Origin: JABDBE01 sp963832245
GTDB taxonomy: Bacteria; Acidobacteriota; Terriglobia; Terriglobales; Acidobacteriaceae
Length of the DNA stretch: 64,000 nucleotides
Assembly: GCA_963832245.1 (NCBI GenBank)
Contig: CAWHTG010000004.1
Span: 682,001-746,000, forward strand
Direction: 5' to 3'
The notes under the pieces were generated by a model. The model ran no database searches. It was given only the letters and a program-made list of their open reading frames with translations, and was not told the origin of the DNA. The position numbers and the translations under genes are program-made. Shown here one piece after another: positions 52,338 to 60,928 of the stretch; the first letter of the stretch is position 1, and each line of letters begins with the position of its first letter.

Positions 52338-52570
52338 ATCTCCAGCGTAAAACGCTTGTGCAATCGAATTCCTGCCGCGCCTATCAGGGCTCGCAGCGCT
52401 CGGGCAACCCGGCCCTTCGCCCCAATCACCTTGCCCACGTCGTTGGGCGCGACTTTGAGTTCGAGCACATCGCCCTCGATCTGGTTTACCGAAACCTGGT
52501 CGGGCTCGTCGACCAGCGCCTTCGCAATCTGCTCGACCAAAGCTCGAACGTCGCCGATTTGCTGGCTCAT
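52328..52570 (-). CDS. khpA: KH-domain RNA-binding protein KhpA
   Basis: 80 residues, one type II KH domain with the GxxG loop in GKVIGAKGR, preceded by VEQIAKALVDEPDQVSVNQI. It is between rpsP and rimM, as usual. It binds RNA, often with KhpB. The stop overlaps the presumed rimM start. Confidence 0.93.
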   Translation of the reverse strand: MSQQIGDVRALVEQIAKALVDEPDQVSVNQIEGDVLELKVAPNDVGKVIGAKGRVARALRALIGAAGIRLHKRFTLEILE

Positions 52571-52624
52571 CTGCTCGTCCTATCGAGTTGAATGGAATTA
52601 CGTAACTGGAACGCACGCCAAAAA

Positions 52625-52873
52625 TCAGGCAGCCGGGACAGCGCTGGGAGCGGGCTTGGCCACAATCTTGCCAACCCGGTCCGACATCTTGGCGCCTTTC
52701 GATACCCAGTAATCAATGCGCTCGCGCTTGAGCTCGATGCTGGCAGGATTGGTGCGGGGATTGTACGTTCCCACCACTTCTACCGGCCGACCATTGCGCG
52801 CCCGCTCCTTCTCAATCACGACCACGCGATAATGCGGTTGTTTACGCGCACCGGTGCGCGACAGACGAATCAT
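52625..52873 (-). CDS. rpsP: 30S ribosomal protein S16
   Basis: 82 residues: MIRLSRTGARKQPHYRVVVI, VEVVGTYNPRTNPASIELKR and WVSKGAKMSDRVGKI cover the whole of S16. ATG 52873 is used; GTG 52879 is better spaced from AAGGAAG. It is first in the block rpsP-khpA-rimM-trmD-rplS. Confidence 0.96.
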   Translation of the reverse strand: MIRLSRTGARKQPHYRVVVIEKERARNGRPVEVVGTYNPRTNPASIELKRERIDYWVSKGAKMSDRVGKIVAKPAPSAVPAA

Positions 52874-52994
52874 TAACACAGAACTTTGCTTCCTTTCCTA
52901 GTCCTTCTGGCAGGTATAAGGCAAACAGTTATTTTCACAGAAGTTGGCAGGATTAGCAAGCGATAACAGGCCGCGGTAGTGGCCGTTCTGAATC

Positions 52995-53186
52995 TTATTG
53001 CTCTTGGTTGACCTCAAAACGGTGATTGCAGTTTCGGCATTCGTAAGTGTGCGTGTGTTGTGATACTGTGCCGTCCTTCCGCTTGTACCCCTTTGAGCGC
53101 ATCTCGTCCCGGGCAACGTTGCGCAGATCACCCTTACAACGAGGGCAGAACAGCACGTCGGGCTGAGGACCGGGAAGATTAGCCAT
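52995..53186 (-). CDS. Small zinc-ribbon protein
   Basis: 63 residues with two CxxC pairs, FCPRCKGDL and ECRNCNHRFE, separated by about 32 residues: a complete zinc ribbon like those of transcription or ribosome-associated proteins. Start ATG 53186. It lies 110 bp upstream of rpsP and may share its transcript. Function unknown. Confidence 0.75.
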   Translation of the reverse strand: MANLPGPQPDVLFCPRCKGDLRNVARDEMRSKGYKRKDGTVSQHTHTYECRNCNHRFEVNQEQ

Positions 53187-53449
53187 AGTGCATCCATTCT
53201 ACGCCGCCGCTCTTTTCAATTCGATAGCTTCCAGCGACCCGACCGATTCCTCTAATGCCCTAACGTGGTTCAAAACATCCCGCTACCCGGACCGCGGTAG
53301 TGGGCATTTTTCAATTTCTACAGGAAAGCGTACCCTGTCTTTGTCAAGAGAAGGGGAATAAGCAGCGCCAGCAGCGGCGCGAGGCTCCCGCCGCCGACGA
53401 GAGAAACGCCGCCTGCCGACATCGCCTGGCTAAGCTTTCGAGGAGTTGC

Positions 53450-54193
53450 TCAAGCTCCGGTTGCATTCTCACTCGGCGCAGGTTCGATGATCGAAACCAT
53501 GTTAGCCGGCGCTGCCGTATGCAGTCCGCACTCCGTCTTGTTGAACCCGGACCAGCGTCCGGCTCGCTCGCCTTCTCCGGGGCGCACGCTCCTCGTGCAA
53601 TGAGTGCATCCGATACTGGGATAGCCGAGATCGTGCAGCGGATTGTAAGGCAGCTCGCGATCGTGGATGTAGCGCCAAACTTTTTCCGCGGTCCAGTCGA
53701 CGAGCGGATTAATCTTGACCAGATGAAACTTTGCATCCCACTCCACCTTCAGCGCGCTGGCCCGATCCGGGGTCTGGTCACGCCGGATGCTGGTCACCCA
53801 TGCGCGCAGTTGCGAAAGCTTCTTTCTTAGCGGTTCGACCTTGCGGAGATTGCAGCAGGAATCCGGATCGCGGCCCCAGAGCGCCGGTCCGTGAAGACGC
53901 TCCTGATCTTCCGGGGTCAGAACTGACTTAAGTTTCTCCACTCGAATCCCGTAGCGCTTTTCAACTTGTTGCATGAGACTGTAGGTTTCGGGAAACAAGA
54001 AATCGGTATCGAGGGTGAATATCCGGAATTTTGGTTGAACTTTGGCGGCGATGTCGATGAGCACCATCCCCTCGGGGCCGAAACCCGATGCGATCTCGAC
54101 GTAGCCTCCGAAGGTTACGAAGGCCCAGCGCAATAAATCTTCGGGACTCCACTGCTCGACTAACTGATGAATTCTTTCCACACCCTCTTTCAT
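53450..54193 (-). CDS. cysH: Assimilatory adenylyl-sulfate (APS/PAPS) reductase
   Basis: 247 residues. The [4Fe-4S] Cys set is present as DSCCNLRK (113-114) and CTHC (196-199), and the catalytic Cys is in ECGLH (221-225). The iron-sulfur ligands indicate an APS-type enzyme: APS to sulfite and AMP, with thioredoxin as donor. ATG 54193 overlaps the cobA stop (ATGA) and follows CAGGAG. Last gene of the operon. Confidence 0.92.
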   Translation of the reverse strand: MKEGVERIHQLVEQWSPEDLLRWAFVTFGGYVEIASGFGPEGMVLIDIAAKVQPKFRIFTLDTDFLFPETYSLMQQVEKRYGIRVEKLKSVLTPEDQERLHGPALWGRDPDSCCNLRKVEPLRKKLSQLRAWVTSIRRDQTPDRASALKVEWDAKFHLVKINPLVDWTAEKVWRYIHDRELPYNPLHDLGYPSIGCTHCTRSVRPGEGERAGRWSGFNKTECGLHTAAPANMVSIIEPAPSENATGA

Positions 54194-55020
54194 GATTTCT
54201 GCTCCTGATCGCCCACTCCAGCGTGCGAACTGCGTAAAAATTCTGTTGCCGAATGAATGGCAAGAGAAGGTTCGCTTAACGGCCATCCGAGTTCTTCTGG
54301 CAAGAAGCGATGGCCGGCATGTCGCAGAACCTCTCCAATTACAAGCAAAGCCGGTGCAGGCAGGCGTGGAGCATCTGCCAGGTTCCCTAGGTTGGTTGAA
54401 AAGATTTGTTCCTCGGAAGTCGTGGCCCGCGAAATGATTGCACAGGATGTTTCATCCGACAGGCCAGCCGAGCGGAATTTGCGGGCGATTTCAGAATAAT
54501 GATGCCCGGGCATGTAAATCACGACCGTGGCTCCCAGAGACACCAGCGCACGCCAATTGGTTGGATCGTCTCCGCTGGCCGTATGTCCCGCCAGGAAAAC
54601 CAAGGCGTGAGAAGACTGGCGATGAGTTAAGGGAACTTGCACAGTCGACGCGGCCCCCAAAGCTGCGGTAATCCCTGGAACAATTTCAAACTCAATTTTG
54701 GCTTTGCGCAGGGCTGCGATTTCTTCGCCGATGCGCCCGAAAATCATCGGGTCACCGCCTTTGAGCCGCACCACCTGCAATCCCGAAGCAGCCAGTGTGA
54801 CCATGAGGAAGTTGATCTCTTCCTGGCTGATGTTCTTTTTTCCGCAGCGCTTTCCTACGTTATGAATCTGCGCGTGTGCTGGCGCGAGGCGGAGTATCTC
54901 CGAGGCGACCAGATCATCGTGCAATACGACGTCTGCGTTTTTCAGAACCCGCGCGGCTTTCAGCGTGAGTAATTCGGGATCGCCGGGCCCGGCGCCGACC
55001 AGGTATACCTTGCCTGTCAT
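54190..55020 (-). CDS. cobA: Uroporphyrinogen-III C-methyltransferase
   Basis: 276 residues. VYLVGAGPGDPELLTLKAAR, VRLKGGDPMIFGR, VVPGI-type EIVPGITAALGAAS and PLTHRQSSHALVFLAGH are the SUMT motifs. It methylates uroporphyrinogen III to precorrin-2 for siroheme, the cofactor of the sulfite reductase in this operon. AAGGAG precedes the ATG, which overlaps the previous stop. Confidence 0.94.
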   Translation of the reverse strand: MTGKVYLVGAGPGDPELLTLKAARVLKNADVVLHDDLVASEILRLAPAHAQIHNVGKRCGKKNISQEEINFLMVTLAASGLQVVRLKGGDPMIFGRIGEEIAALRKAKIEFEIVPGITAALGAASTVQVPLTHRQSSHALVFLAGHTASGDDPTNWRALVSLGATVVIYMPGHHYSEIARKFRSAGLSDETSCAIISRATTSEEQIFSTNLGNLADAPRLPAPALLVIGEVLRHAGHRFLPEELGWPLSEPSLAIHSATEFLRSSHAGVGDQEQKS

Positions 55021-55637
55021 ATTGCATTGCTCCTTCCGTTCGTTTTCGATTCGGCGCCGACCAGCGCTTCGAATGCTTCCCTGCTCGCCAACGACTGCAG
55101 CAGATCTCGTTTGCGTTCCGGGCTGAGGCTGCTGGCGAGTACTTTTCGTCGGGTCTCACCCAATGCCGCAACCCAGTGCGCGTATCCCGCCCCGAACTGT
55201 CGTTCCAGTTGGTGCCGGATTTTTTGCGCGAGCGAGGGGCTCTGCCCCGAAGTTGAAATCGCAATCTGCAGATCGCCACGCTGAACCACGGCCGGATAAT
55301 AGAAATCGCACTGCTCGGGAACATCCACCACATTGCACAGAATGCGTCGGGATTGGGCTTCGGTGTGGATGAGCTGGTTGAGTTCACGCGAAGATGTGGC
55401 CACCACAGCGAGGAAGACACGGTCCAAATCCGACGTCACAAAGCTCCGCTCTTCCAGAATGATGTCGCCATTACGCGCCCACACCCGCACAGCGTCGCTC
55501 GCCTCCCGCGCAACCACGCGAATCTTGGCCCCGGTCGGAAGCAGCCCGCGAATCTTCGGCTCGCCAACTCGTCCGGCGCCGACGACCAATACTTCGCGGC
55601 CATCCAACTTCACGAACATGGGAAACAAACTCTTCAT
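55017..55637 (-). CDS. Precorrin-2 dehydrogenase/sirohydrochlorin ferrochelatase (CysG N-terminal-like)
   Basis: 206 residues. FVKLDGREVLVVGAGRVGEPKI is the Rossmann NAD-binding start and NVVDVPEQCDFYYPAVVQRG, DLQIAISTSGQSP the characteristic middle block. The protein makes siroheme from precorrin-2 with NAD and iron. Named cysG-N, Met8p or sirC in others. It begins 3 bp after sir ends and overlaps cobA by 4 bp. Confidence 0.92.
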   Translation of the reverse strand: MKSLFPMFVKLDGREVLVVGAGRVGEPKIRGLLPTGAKIRVVAREASDAVRVWARNGDIILEERSFVTSDLDRVFLAVVATSSRELNQLIHTEAQSRRILCNVVDVPEQCDFYYPAVVQRGDLQIAISTSGQSPSLAQKIRHQLERQFGAGYAHWVAALGETRRKVLASSLSPERKRDLLQSLASREAFEALVGAESKTNGRSNAI

Positions 55638-55640
55638 TGG

Positions 55641-57350
55641 CTAACCTTCGACTCCGTGGGGTACCCGCCCGGGCGACAGATCCCGAGCCACAGGCTCAAC
55701 TACTTCTCCAGCCAGGAACGCGCGTAACTCTGTATCGCCGTGGCGTGCGAAAAACTGCCGCAGATTCTCGTTGCTCGAACGATCGATTAAATAGCGGCGC
55801 AGCAGGCGCTCAATCGCGTCTGGCACTTCGGTAGCCAGGCAGCGATAGCCGACCGGCCGCGCAATCGATTGATGCAGGCCGACGGCACCGCCCAGGCAGA
55901 AGTAATACGCGTCCTGCATGCGGCCGCCGACTTTCAGCTTCTTGCCTTCAATTCCAATGTCGGCGATCCAATGCTGACCGCAGCTGTTAGGGCAGCCGGT
56001 AACGTGCAACTTGAGGTGCTGCTCGAAGCCGGGAAGCCGGTCTTCCAGTTCTTCCACCAGCCATCGCGAAAAGCTCTTAGTCTCGGTAATCGCAAGCTTG
56101 CAGAACTCAGTTCCACTGCACGCAACGGCTCCACGCCAGAAGGGCGAGCCGCCCACGCGCAATCCGATCGCGTCCAGTTCTCTCGCCAGCGATTCCGCCT
56201 GCAAACGCGGCACGTTCACCACCAGCAAGTTTTGCATGTTGGTCGTCCGCAACTCGCCGTTTGCAAAACCATCAGCGAGATCAGCGGCGTTGCGCATTTG
56301 TTCTGCCGTGATTCGCCCCCGCAAGACCGCCGCTCCCACGTAGCAATAGCCAGCCTGTTTCTGAGCGTGAATTCCGATGTGATCGCGGTAGAGGTCGGCG
56401 GGCGCTTGTTCAGGAACCGCAGGATCCAGATGGAATCCGATTCGTTGCTCCAGTGCCTTCTGGAAATCGTCGGCAGTCCAACCGTGCTTGAGAAACAGGA
56501 ATTTGAGCCGCGCCCGGTCGCGATGCTCTCGCAATTGGGTTGAATCGCGAAACAATTCAGCAATGCCTTTAATGACCGGCTCAACCTGGTTCCATCGAAT
56601 GAATGCATTTAAACGGGCTGCGAGATGAGGCTCAGCTGAGAGCCCGCCGCCAACCCGCAACGAGAAACCAGTTTCCGGCTTTCCGTTCAGCGTGCGCGTG
56701 ACCGCGGTTAGCCCGATATCGTTGATCTCCGGGTAAGCGCACCAGACGCGGCAGCCGGTGATCGAGATTTTGAACTTGCGAGGCAGATTGTAGAATTCGG
56801 GATTGCCTGCGAGCATCTGCGTCGCAGCCAGTGCAAGCGGAGATGCATCGCAGATTTCGTCGGCATCGACGCCTGCAACCGGGCAGCCAGTGACGTTTCG
56901 AGTAACATCGCCGCAGGCGCCCATGGTGTTCAGGTCAACCTGCCACAAAGCCTCGAGAATTTCCGGAAGAGCTTCGATGGTCACATAGTGGAGCTGGATG
57001 TTCTGCCGCACGGTGAGGTCGGCAATCCCGCGAGCGTGACGTTGTGTGAGGTCAGCGATGGTTCGCAGTTGTGAGGAGTGCAGAATGCCGTTGGGAATGC
57101 GGATGCGAAGCATGAAGCAAGGCAACGCCTTACCCTCGCCGCCTTTTCCACCGACCACGCCTGCTCCGTCTCCCTGCGTGTAAACGCCCCACCAGCGGAA
57201 GTAGGTACCCAGCCATTCTGGCGGGATGGAATCAAATCCCGTTCGGGCGAAGCCCCGGATCTCGTCGAGTGCCTCCCAGGGATTCTTCTCCCGCTTCAGG
57301 CGTTCGACTCGTTGTGCCTTCGTCTCTTTGATTGCTTCCGTTTGTGCCAT
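55641..57350 (-). CDS. Ferredoxin-type nitrite/sulfite reductase (sulfite reductase in this operon)
   Basis: 569 residues. The siroheme/[4Fe-4S] ligands are C411, C417 (CSGTEFC) and C453, C457 (TGCPNSC). Repeated ferredoxin-like domains are seen (LTVRQNIQLHYV, ELRTTNMQNLLVV). A six-electron reduction of sulfite to sulfide, or nitrite to ammonia, is possible; the operon with cysH and siroheme genes favours sulfite. ATG 57350 lies directly after a T-tract of an upstream hairpin, and a ribosome-binding-like GGTGGG is inside that hairpin. First gene of the operon. Confidence 0.92.
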   Translation of the reverse strand: MAQTEAIKETKAQRVERLKREKNPWEALDEIRGFARTGFDSIPPEWLGTYFRWWGVYTQGDGAGVVGGKGGEGKALPCFMLRIRIPNGILHSSQLRTIADLTQRHARGIADLTVRQNIQLHYVTIEALPEILEALWQVDLNTMGACGDVTRNVTGCPVAGVDADEICDASPLALAATQMLAGNPEFYNLPRKFKISITGCRVWCAYPEINDIGLTAVTRTLNGKPETGFSLRVGGGLSAEPHLAARLNAFIRWNQVEPVIKGIAELFRDSTQLREHRDRARLKFLFLKHGWTADDFQKALEQRIGFHLDPAVPEQAPADLYRDHIGIHAQKQAGYCYVGAAVLRGRITAEQMRNAADLADGFANGELRTTNMQNLLVVNVPRLQAESLARELDAIGLRVGGSPFWRGAVACSGTEFCKLAITETKSFSRWLVEELEDRLPGFEQHLKLHVTGCPNSCGQHWIADIGIEGKKLKVGGRMQDAYYFCLGGAVGLHQSIARPVGYRCLATEVPDAIERLLRRYLIDRSSNENLRQFFARHGDTELRAFLAGEVVEPVARDLSPGRVPHGVEG

Positions 57351-57389
57351 AAAAGAAAAACCCACCGCCAGCTTTCTACTGGCGGTGGG
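57351..57389 (-). terminator. Attenuator-like terminator abutting the sir start codon
   Basis: Perfect 11-bp arms CCCACCGCCAG and CTGGCGGTGGG (57361-57389) with a 7-nt loop are followed on the minus strand by TTTTTCTTTT (57351-57360), then the sir ATG. A full-strength intrinsic terminator between the promoter and its own first gene implies regulated readthrough. The 3' arm holds GGTGGG, the best ribosome-binding sequence for sir, so the hairpin may also control translation. Confidence 0.85.
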
Positions 57390-57417
57390 TTGGATAAGTG
57401 CTGGTACTAAAAACTTT

Positions 57418-57513
57418 CTAAGTCAGCAACCTCCCGGCGCCAGAAGACACGACTGCGCAACAACAAGTACAACAGCACATGCAGTCGAAGCTCTTCTGGA
57501 ACAGGTCAAACAT
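57418..57513 (-). CDS. Cysteine-rich leader peptide of the sulfur operon
   Basis: 31 codons from ATG 57513 to TAG 57418-57420. Residues 11-19 read CMCCCTCCC, seven Cys in nine codons (TGC and TGT), preceded by MFDLFQKSFD. The promoter places transcription start about 3-4 bases before the ATG and no ribosome-binding site is present, so it seems leaderless. Stalling at Cys codons when cysteinyl-tRNA is scarce would alter folding upstream of the terminator that ends at sir. This layout resembles leaderless polycysteine attenuators described in mycobacteria. Experimental proof is lacking. Confidence 0.8.
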   Translation of the reverse strand: MFDLFQKSFDCMCCCTCCCAVVSSGAGRLLT

Positions 57514-57523
57514 GATGTCGTCG

Positions 57524-57552
57524 ATTCTAGACCGCACTCGCGCGGCTGTCAA
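57524..57552 (-). promoter_or_regulatory. Sigma-70-type promoter of the sulfur operon leader
   Basis: On the minus strand TTGACA (57547-57552) and TAGAAT (57524-57529) are separated by exactly 17 bp. Only the -10 deviates from consensus by one base. The start would fall near 57516-57517, just before the leader ATG. Confidence 0.8.
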
Positions 57553-57861
57553 ACATTGCTTCCCGAATAGATGTCGTCCGCTGGCAATGGGTGCAAGATT
57601 CACGATTTTAATTTTTATTGCGGCCCAGACTTCAGGCACGAGCCTCCCTGGACGAGGCCTCCGGGGGCTACGTATGCTGCGCGACACCAACGACATATCT
57701 TGATAACATTACAGTCGGGCTCTGTTACGGCGCCGGATTTTGGCGGTATCTTTGGTTCGTGATCTGCCGTGATCTACGAGTCATGCCGTGCAATTTGATA
57801 ATGTTTAAAACTAGAGCAGACTGTCCTTTCCTCTCCCTGTGGTTTCGCCATTTCATCTGGG
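57553..57861. other. Intergenic region between divergent leader and metallopeptidase
   Basis: About 310 bp beyond the promoter, with no recognisable gene; short frames on either strand have no family. It probably holds the promoter of the rightward metallopeptidase gene. No strong -35/-10 pair was picked out for that direction. Confidence 0.35.
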
Positions 57862-58887
57862 TTGATATCTAAAGATTTCGTGCAGGAACTCGAAAAATCA
57901 CGGCCCGGTTTGCAGGAAATCCTGAACAAACCTATTCGAGACCTTGGTCTCACCATTGAAGGTTCGCCTTTAGAGCGCTTGGTGCAACAGCTGTATCGTG
58001 AGATGGAACAAAAAGGACTAATGAAGTTCCGTCCACTCTGCTATCTCACCGACGAGTGGGGTTGTCCGTCCGGGGAACCGGTGATCGGTATTCCTTTCTA
58101 TCTAGCAAACTCGGATCTTTCTCATCTTGAAAAAGAGATGAATGACCTCGAGGACGCCCGCGAGGTCATGATGTACCTCCGGCATGAGGCCGGACACGCG
58201 TTCAACTATGCTTACAAGCTTCACCAGACGCCGGAATGGAAACAGCTCTTCGGTCCGTTTCGCCGCCCTTATCACGATAATTATCGGCCTATTCCATTTT
58301 CGCGAAACTTTGTGCGTCATTTGGCCGGCTGGTATGCGCAGAAGCATCCCGATGAAGATTTTGCGGAAACCTTTGCGGTGTGGCTGACTCCGCGTTCCGG
58401 GTGGCGCAAGCGCTACCGCGGCTGGGGCGCGATGGCGAAGCTGCAGTATATGAATCGGATTGCCAGAAAGTTGGGCAGCGAGGATCCGCTTCGCCGCCGC
58501 GGGCGCACTGACATCACGGTCGATGAAATGGAAGCCACGGTGGCTGAGTTCTACCAGCGGGTCAACGATGAGACTCCGCTCGTGGACCTGGCGCTGGATA
58601 CCGATTTGCGTGATATTTTCGACGCTTCCAAACGACGCAAGACGGCGAAGCCTGCGCACGAATTCCTGCATGCGCAGAGGAAAGCAGTAGTGGACAAAGT
58701 CGCGTACTGGACTGGAGCTCAGCGTCCGCTGATCAAGAAGTTGATCGAGGTGATTGAGAAGCGAATCGAAGAACTGGCCCTGTTTGCCGACACCGGGCGG
58801 GAGTCCGAACATCTGATCCAGATCACGGTGTACCTGACGGCGCTGGCCATGAATTACATGGCACGGGGGAAGTTTGTGCATCCATGA
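57862..58887 (+). CDS. Putative zinc-binding metallopeptidase
   Basis: 341 residues. YLRHEAGHAFNYAYKL holds HExxH-type HEAGH, and a third acidic ligand is likely in DEDFAETFAVWL about 55 residues later, as in the putative zinc-binding metallo-peptidase family. The C-terminal 80 residues are helical. TTG 57862 is the start used; no ATG is near. It precedes an ATP-grasp gene by 58 bp, and the two may form a unit. Confidence 0.75.
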   Translation: MISKDFVQELEKSRPGLQEILNKPIRDLGLTIEGSPLERLVQQLYREMEQKGLMKFRPLCYLTDEWGCPSGEPVIGIPFYLANSDLSHLEKEMNDLEDAREVMMYLRHEAGHAFNYAYKLHQTPEWKQLFGPFRRPYHDNYRPIPFSRNFVRHLAGWYAQKHPDEDFAETFAVWLTPRSGWRKRYRGWGAMAKLQYMNRIARKLGSEDPLRRRGRTDITVDEMEATVAEFYQRVNDETPLVDLALDTDLRDIFDASKRRKTAKPAHEFLHAQRKAVVDKVAYWTGAQRPLIKKLIEVIEKRIEELALFADTGRESEHLIQITVYLTALAMNYMARGKFVHP

Positions 58888-58945
58888 TTTTCGTAAATCT
58901 CAGAACGGGATTGAAGAGCTATTCTATTAGAAGCTGGAGGCCACA

Positions 58946-60028
58946 ATGACCAGCGCAAAGCTGAAAGTCGCCGTGCTTTATGACGTCTGGGAAGACGAGA
59001 CGGCGGCAGCCGAAGTCGTGGAGGAAGAAAAGACTTCGGCACGTAAGTCAAAGCCAAAACCAAAACGTAAGCCACGAACCGAAAAGGAAGATCGGGAAGA
59101 AATCTTCGAAGCTCTGGAGAAGCTCGGCCACGAACCGTTTTACCAGGTGCTGGACGGTCGTCCGCAATCTCTGACTGCGCTAGCGAAGTGCAGCGCTGAT
59201 TTGGTATTCAATCTCACCGAGTCTTTTGCCGGCGACGACACCAAGGAAATGAATGTCGCGGCCTATCTTGACCTGCTGGATATGCCGTACACCGGCGGCG
59301 GTCCGCATGCGCATTTTCTGGCGCAAGATAAGGGAACCGCAAAAAAGATGTTCCAATTCCACGGTATCAAGACGCCATTTTTTGCGACCTCGTATCGGGG
59401 CCGGATCGATCACGCTCACGACATCTCATTCCCTCTGATCGTGAAGCCGGTCTCGGAGGACGGTTCCATCGGCATCCACGCCGACGCCGTAGTGGACACC
59501 GTGAAGGAACTCATGGAGCGCGTGGAATACATTCAGAACGAGTTCGACTCACCGGCTTTGATCGAGGAGTACATCGAAGGGCGCGAAATCTACGCGGCCA
59601 TTCTGGGCAGCTATGAGAACGCTCAGACCCTGCCATTAGTCGAACTCGATCTTTCCCGCCTGCCGAAGGGAACTCCCAAGATCGCCAGCTACGACGTGAA
59701 GTTTGAAAAGGACACGGCAGCCCACAAATTGACCAAATCGCACCTGGCCACCGATCTTGACGAAGAGACTGTTGCGCGGCTGCAAGCGACGGGCTTGGCC
59801 GCTTATCAAGCGGTCAAGTTGCGCGATTACGGCCGCATCGACATGCGCCTCACCGCAAAGGGCGAAGTTTATGTGATCGAGGCCAACCCGAATCCGTGGC
59901 TCTCAAGCAAACAGGAATTCGCCATGGCTGCCAAGGCTTCAGGCCGATCCTACACGCAACTGATCGGCGATATCGTGGACTTGGCTATGCAGAGATATGC
60001 GCGAAGCGGCGCCGAGACCATCGCTTAA
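58946..60028 (+). CDS. ATP-grasp ligase (D-Ala-D-Ala ligase-like)
   Basis: 360 residues. FPLIVKPVSEDGSIGIHADA is the ATP-grasp P-loop region; LIEEYIEGREIYAAILG and VIEANPNPWLS are the metal/ATP sites, as in DdlA-like enzymes. A Lys/Arg/Pro-rich insert of about 20 residues (30-50) interrupts the N-terminal domain. A carboxylate-amine ligase is expected, substrate unknown. Pairing with a metallopeptidase suggests a peptide-modification or cell-wall-like process. GGAGG lies before the ATG. Confidence 0.82.
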   Translation: MTSAKLKVAVLYDVWEDETAAAEVVEEEKTSARKSKPKPKRKPRTEKEDREEIFEALEKLGHEPFYQVLDGRPQSLTALAKCSADLVFNLTESFAGDDTKEMNVAAYLDLLDMPYTGGGPHAHFLAQDKGTAKKMFQFHGIKTPFFATSYRGRIDHAHDISFPLIVKPVSEDGSIGIHADAVVDTVKELMERVEYIQNEFDSPALIEEYIEGREIYAAILGSYENAQTLPLVELDLSRLPKGTPKIASYDVKFEKDTAAHKLTKSHLATDLDEETVARLQATGLAAYQAVKLRDYGRIDMRLTAKGEVYVIEANPNPWLSSKQEFAMAAKASGRSYTQLIGDIVDLAMQRYARSGAETIA

Positions 60029-60035
60029 AAAGGTG

Positions 60036-60296
60036 CTACGCTACCTTCTTCCGTTTTTGTCTGGTAACCATCTGCACAACTGGCAAAGGAAGTTGCAGCA
60101 TGCGGGCCTTCGTTTCCCGTTTGGAAAACGCCTGGATGGCAATTCCGTCCCCATGCGGGAATGGGTTGGACACGGCCTCAAATTCCTGACCGTAGATGCG
60201 TATCCGCTTGGATTGCGCGTAGCCCATTCTTTGCAGTTGATCGCAAACTTCGTCTACTTCTATGGATTGCTGGCTGGTGGTCAATAGATTAGTCAC
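60036..60296 (-). CDS. Small hypothetical protein
   Basis: 86 residues from GTG 60296, ending KRKKVA. VDEVCDQLQRMGYAQSKRIR and EFEAVSNPFPHGDGIAI, then LQLPLPVVQMV, resemble small Acidobacteriota proteins of unknown role. It converges on the ATP-grasp gene, 7 bp apart. Confidence 0.6.
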   Translation of the reverse strand: MTNLLTTSQQSIEVDEVCDQLQRMGYAQSKRIRIYGQEFEAVSNPFPHGDGIAIQAFSKRETKARMLQLPLPVVQMVTRQKRKKVA

Positions 60297-60411
60297 AGTA
60301 AGTAAATTGTATCGGAAAAAGTACGGCGTCGTCTGGAGCCGCGATCACAGCTCGGTGTGAGGCAATAAGTGTTTTGTTTCTTGGCGGTTAAGAGCGGGTT
60401 GAAGACTGAGC

Positions 60412-60660
60412 TCAAGCAGATTTCAACAGACTCGTGGCGACGATGCCGCCGAGAGCACGCCGCTTATGCAACTCCGCAATACGATGTTTGACATAGCCAT
60501 CCTCGGTGAGATGCGCAGCCGCAGTGTCCTCCAGTTTCGACAGAACTAACCGATCCATGGGATCACGCTTGGAGAAGTCCGGATCCACGCGATAGCAGAA
60601 CTCGCAGTCGCGGCCGGTGGGAGTGTCCTTACCTACGAGTTCGCGATGAAAGAGATCCAT
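60412..60660 (-). CDS. Small hypothetical protein with a CxxC pair
   Basis: 82 residues, MDLFHRELVGKDTPTGRDCE then FCYRVDPDFSKRDPMDRLVL. One CEFC pair near residue 20. GGGAG lies before the ATG. No family recognised. Confidence 0.5.
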   Translation of the reverse strand: MDLFHRELVGKDTPTGRDCEFCYRVDPDFSKRDPMDRLVLSKLEDTAAAHLTEDGYVKHRIAELHKRRALGGIVATSLLKSA

Positions 60661-60928
60661 GATGACTTTGTTCTCCCGGGTCGAGGTCTACGATCGTAAC
60701 GAATGCGGGAAACATATATACCACAAACGATGGGTTGGGACGCAAGATGCAGTTCACAACTCAACCAAGCCGTCATCGGGGCCTTGGGTTGTGGAAAGAT
60801 CTCCTACCAACCTGGCGTCCAACTGTGCTTTCGGTGAACCATTGCCGCCGACGTTAGAAAATGTGGCGAAACCCCCAGAATAGGAGCCCCGAAAGAATCA
60901 TCGCCACCGGCAAAGTCAGGACCTGCAC

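Noticed and set aside
57571..57872. Plus-strand small frames before the metallopeptidase
   Set aside because: They mutually overlap in different frames, and parts are antisense to the promoter region; no domain.
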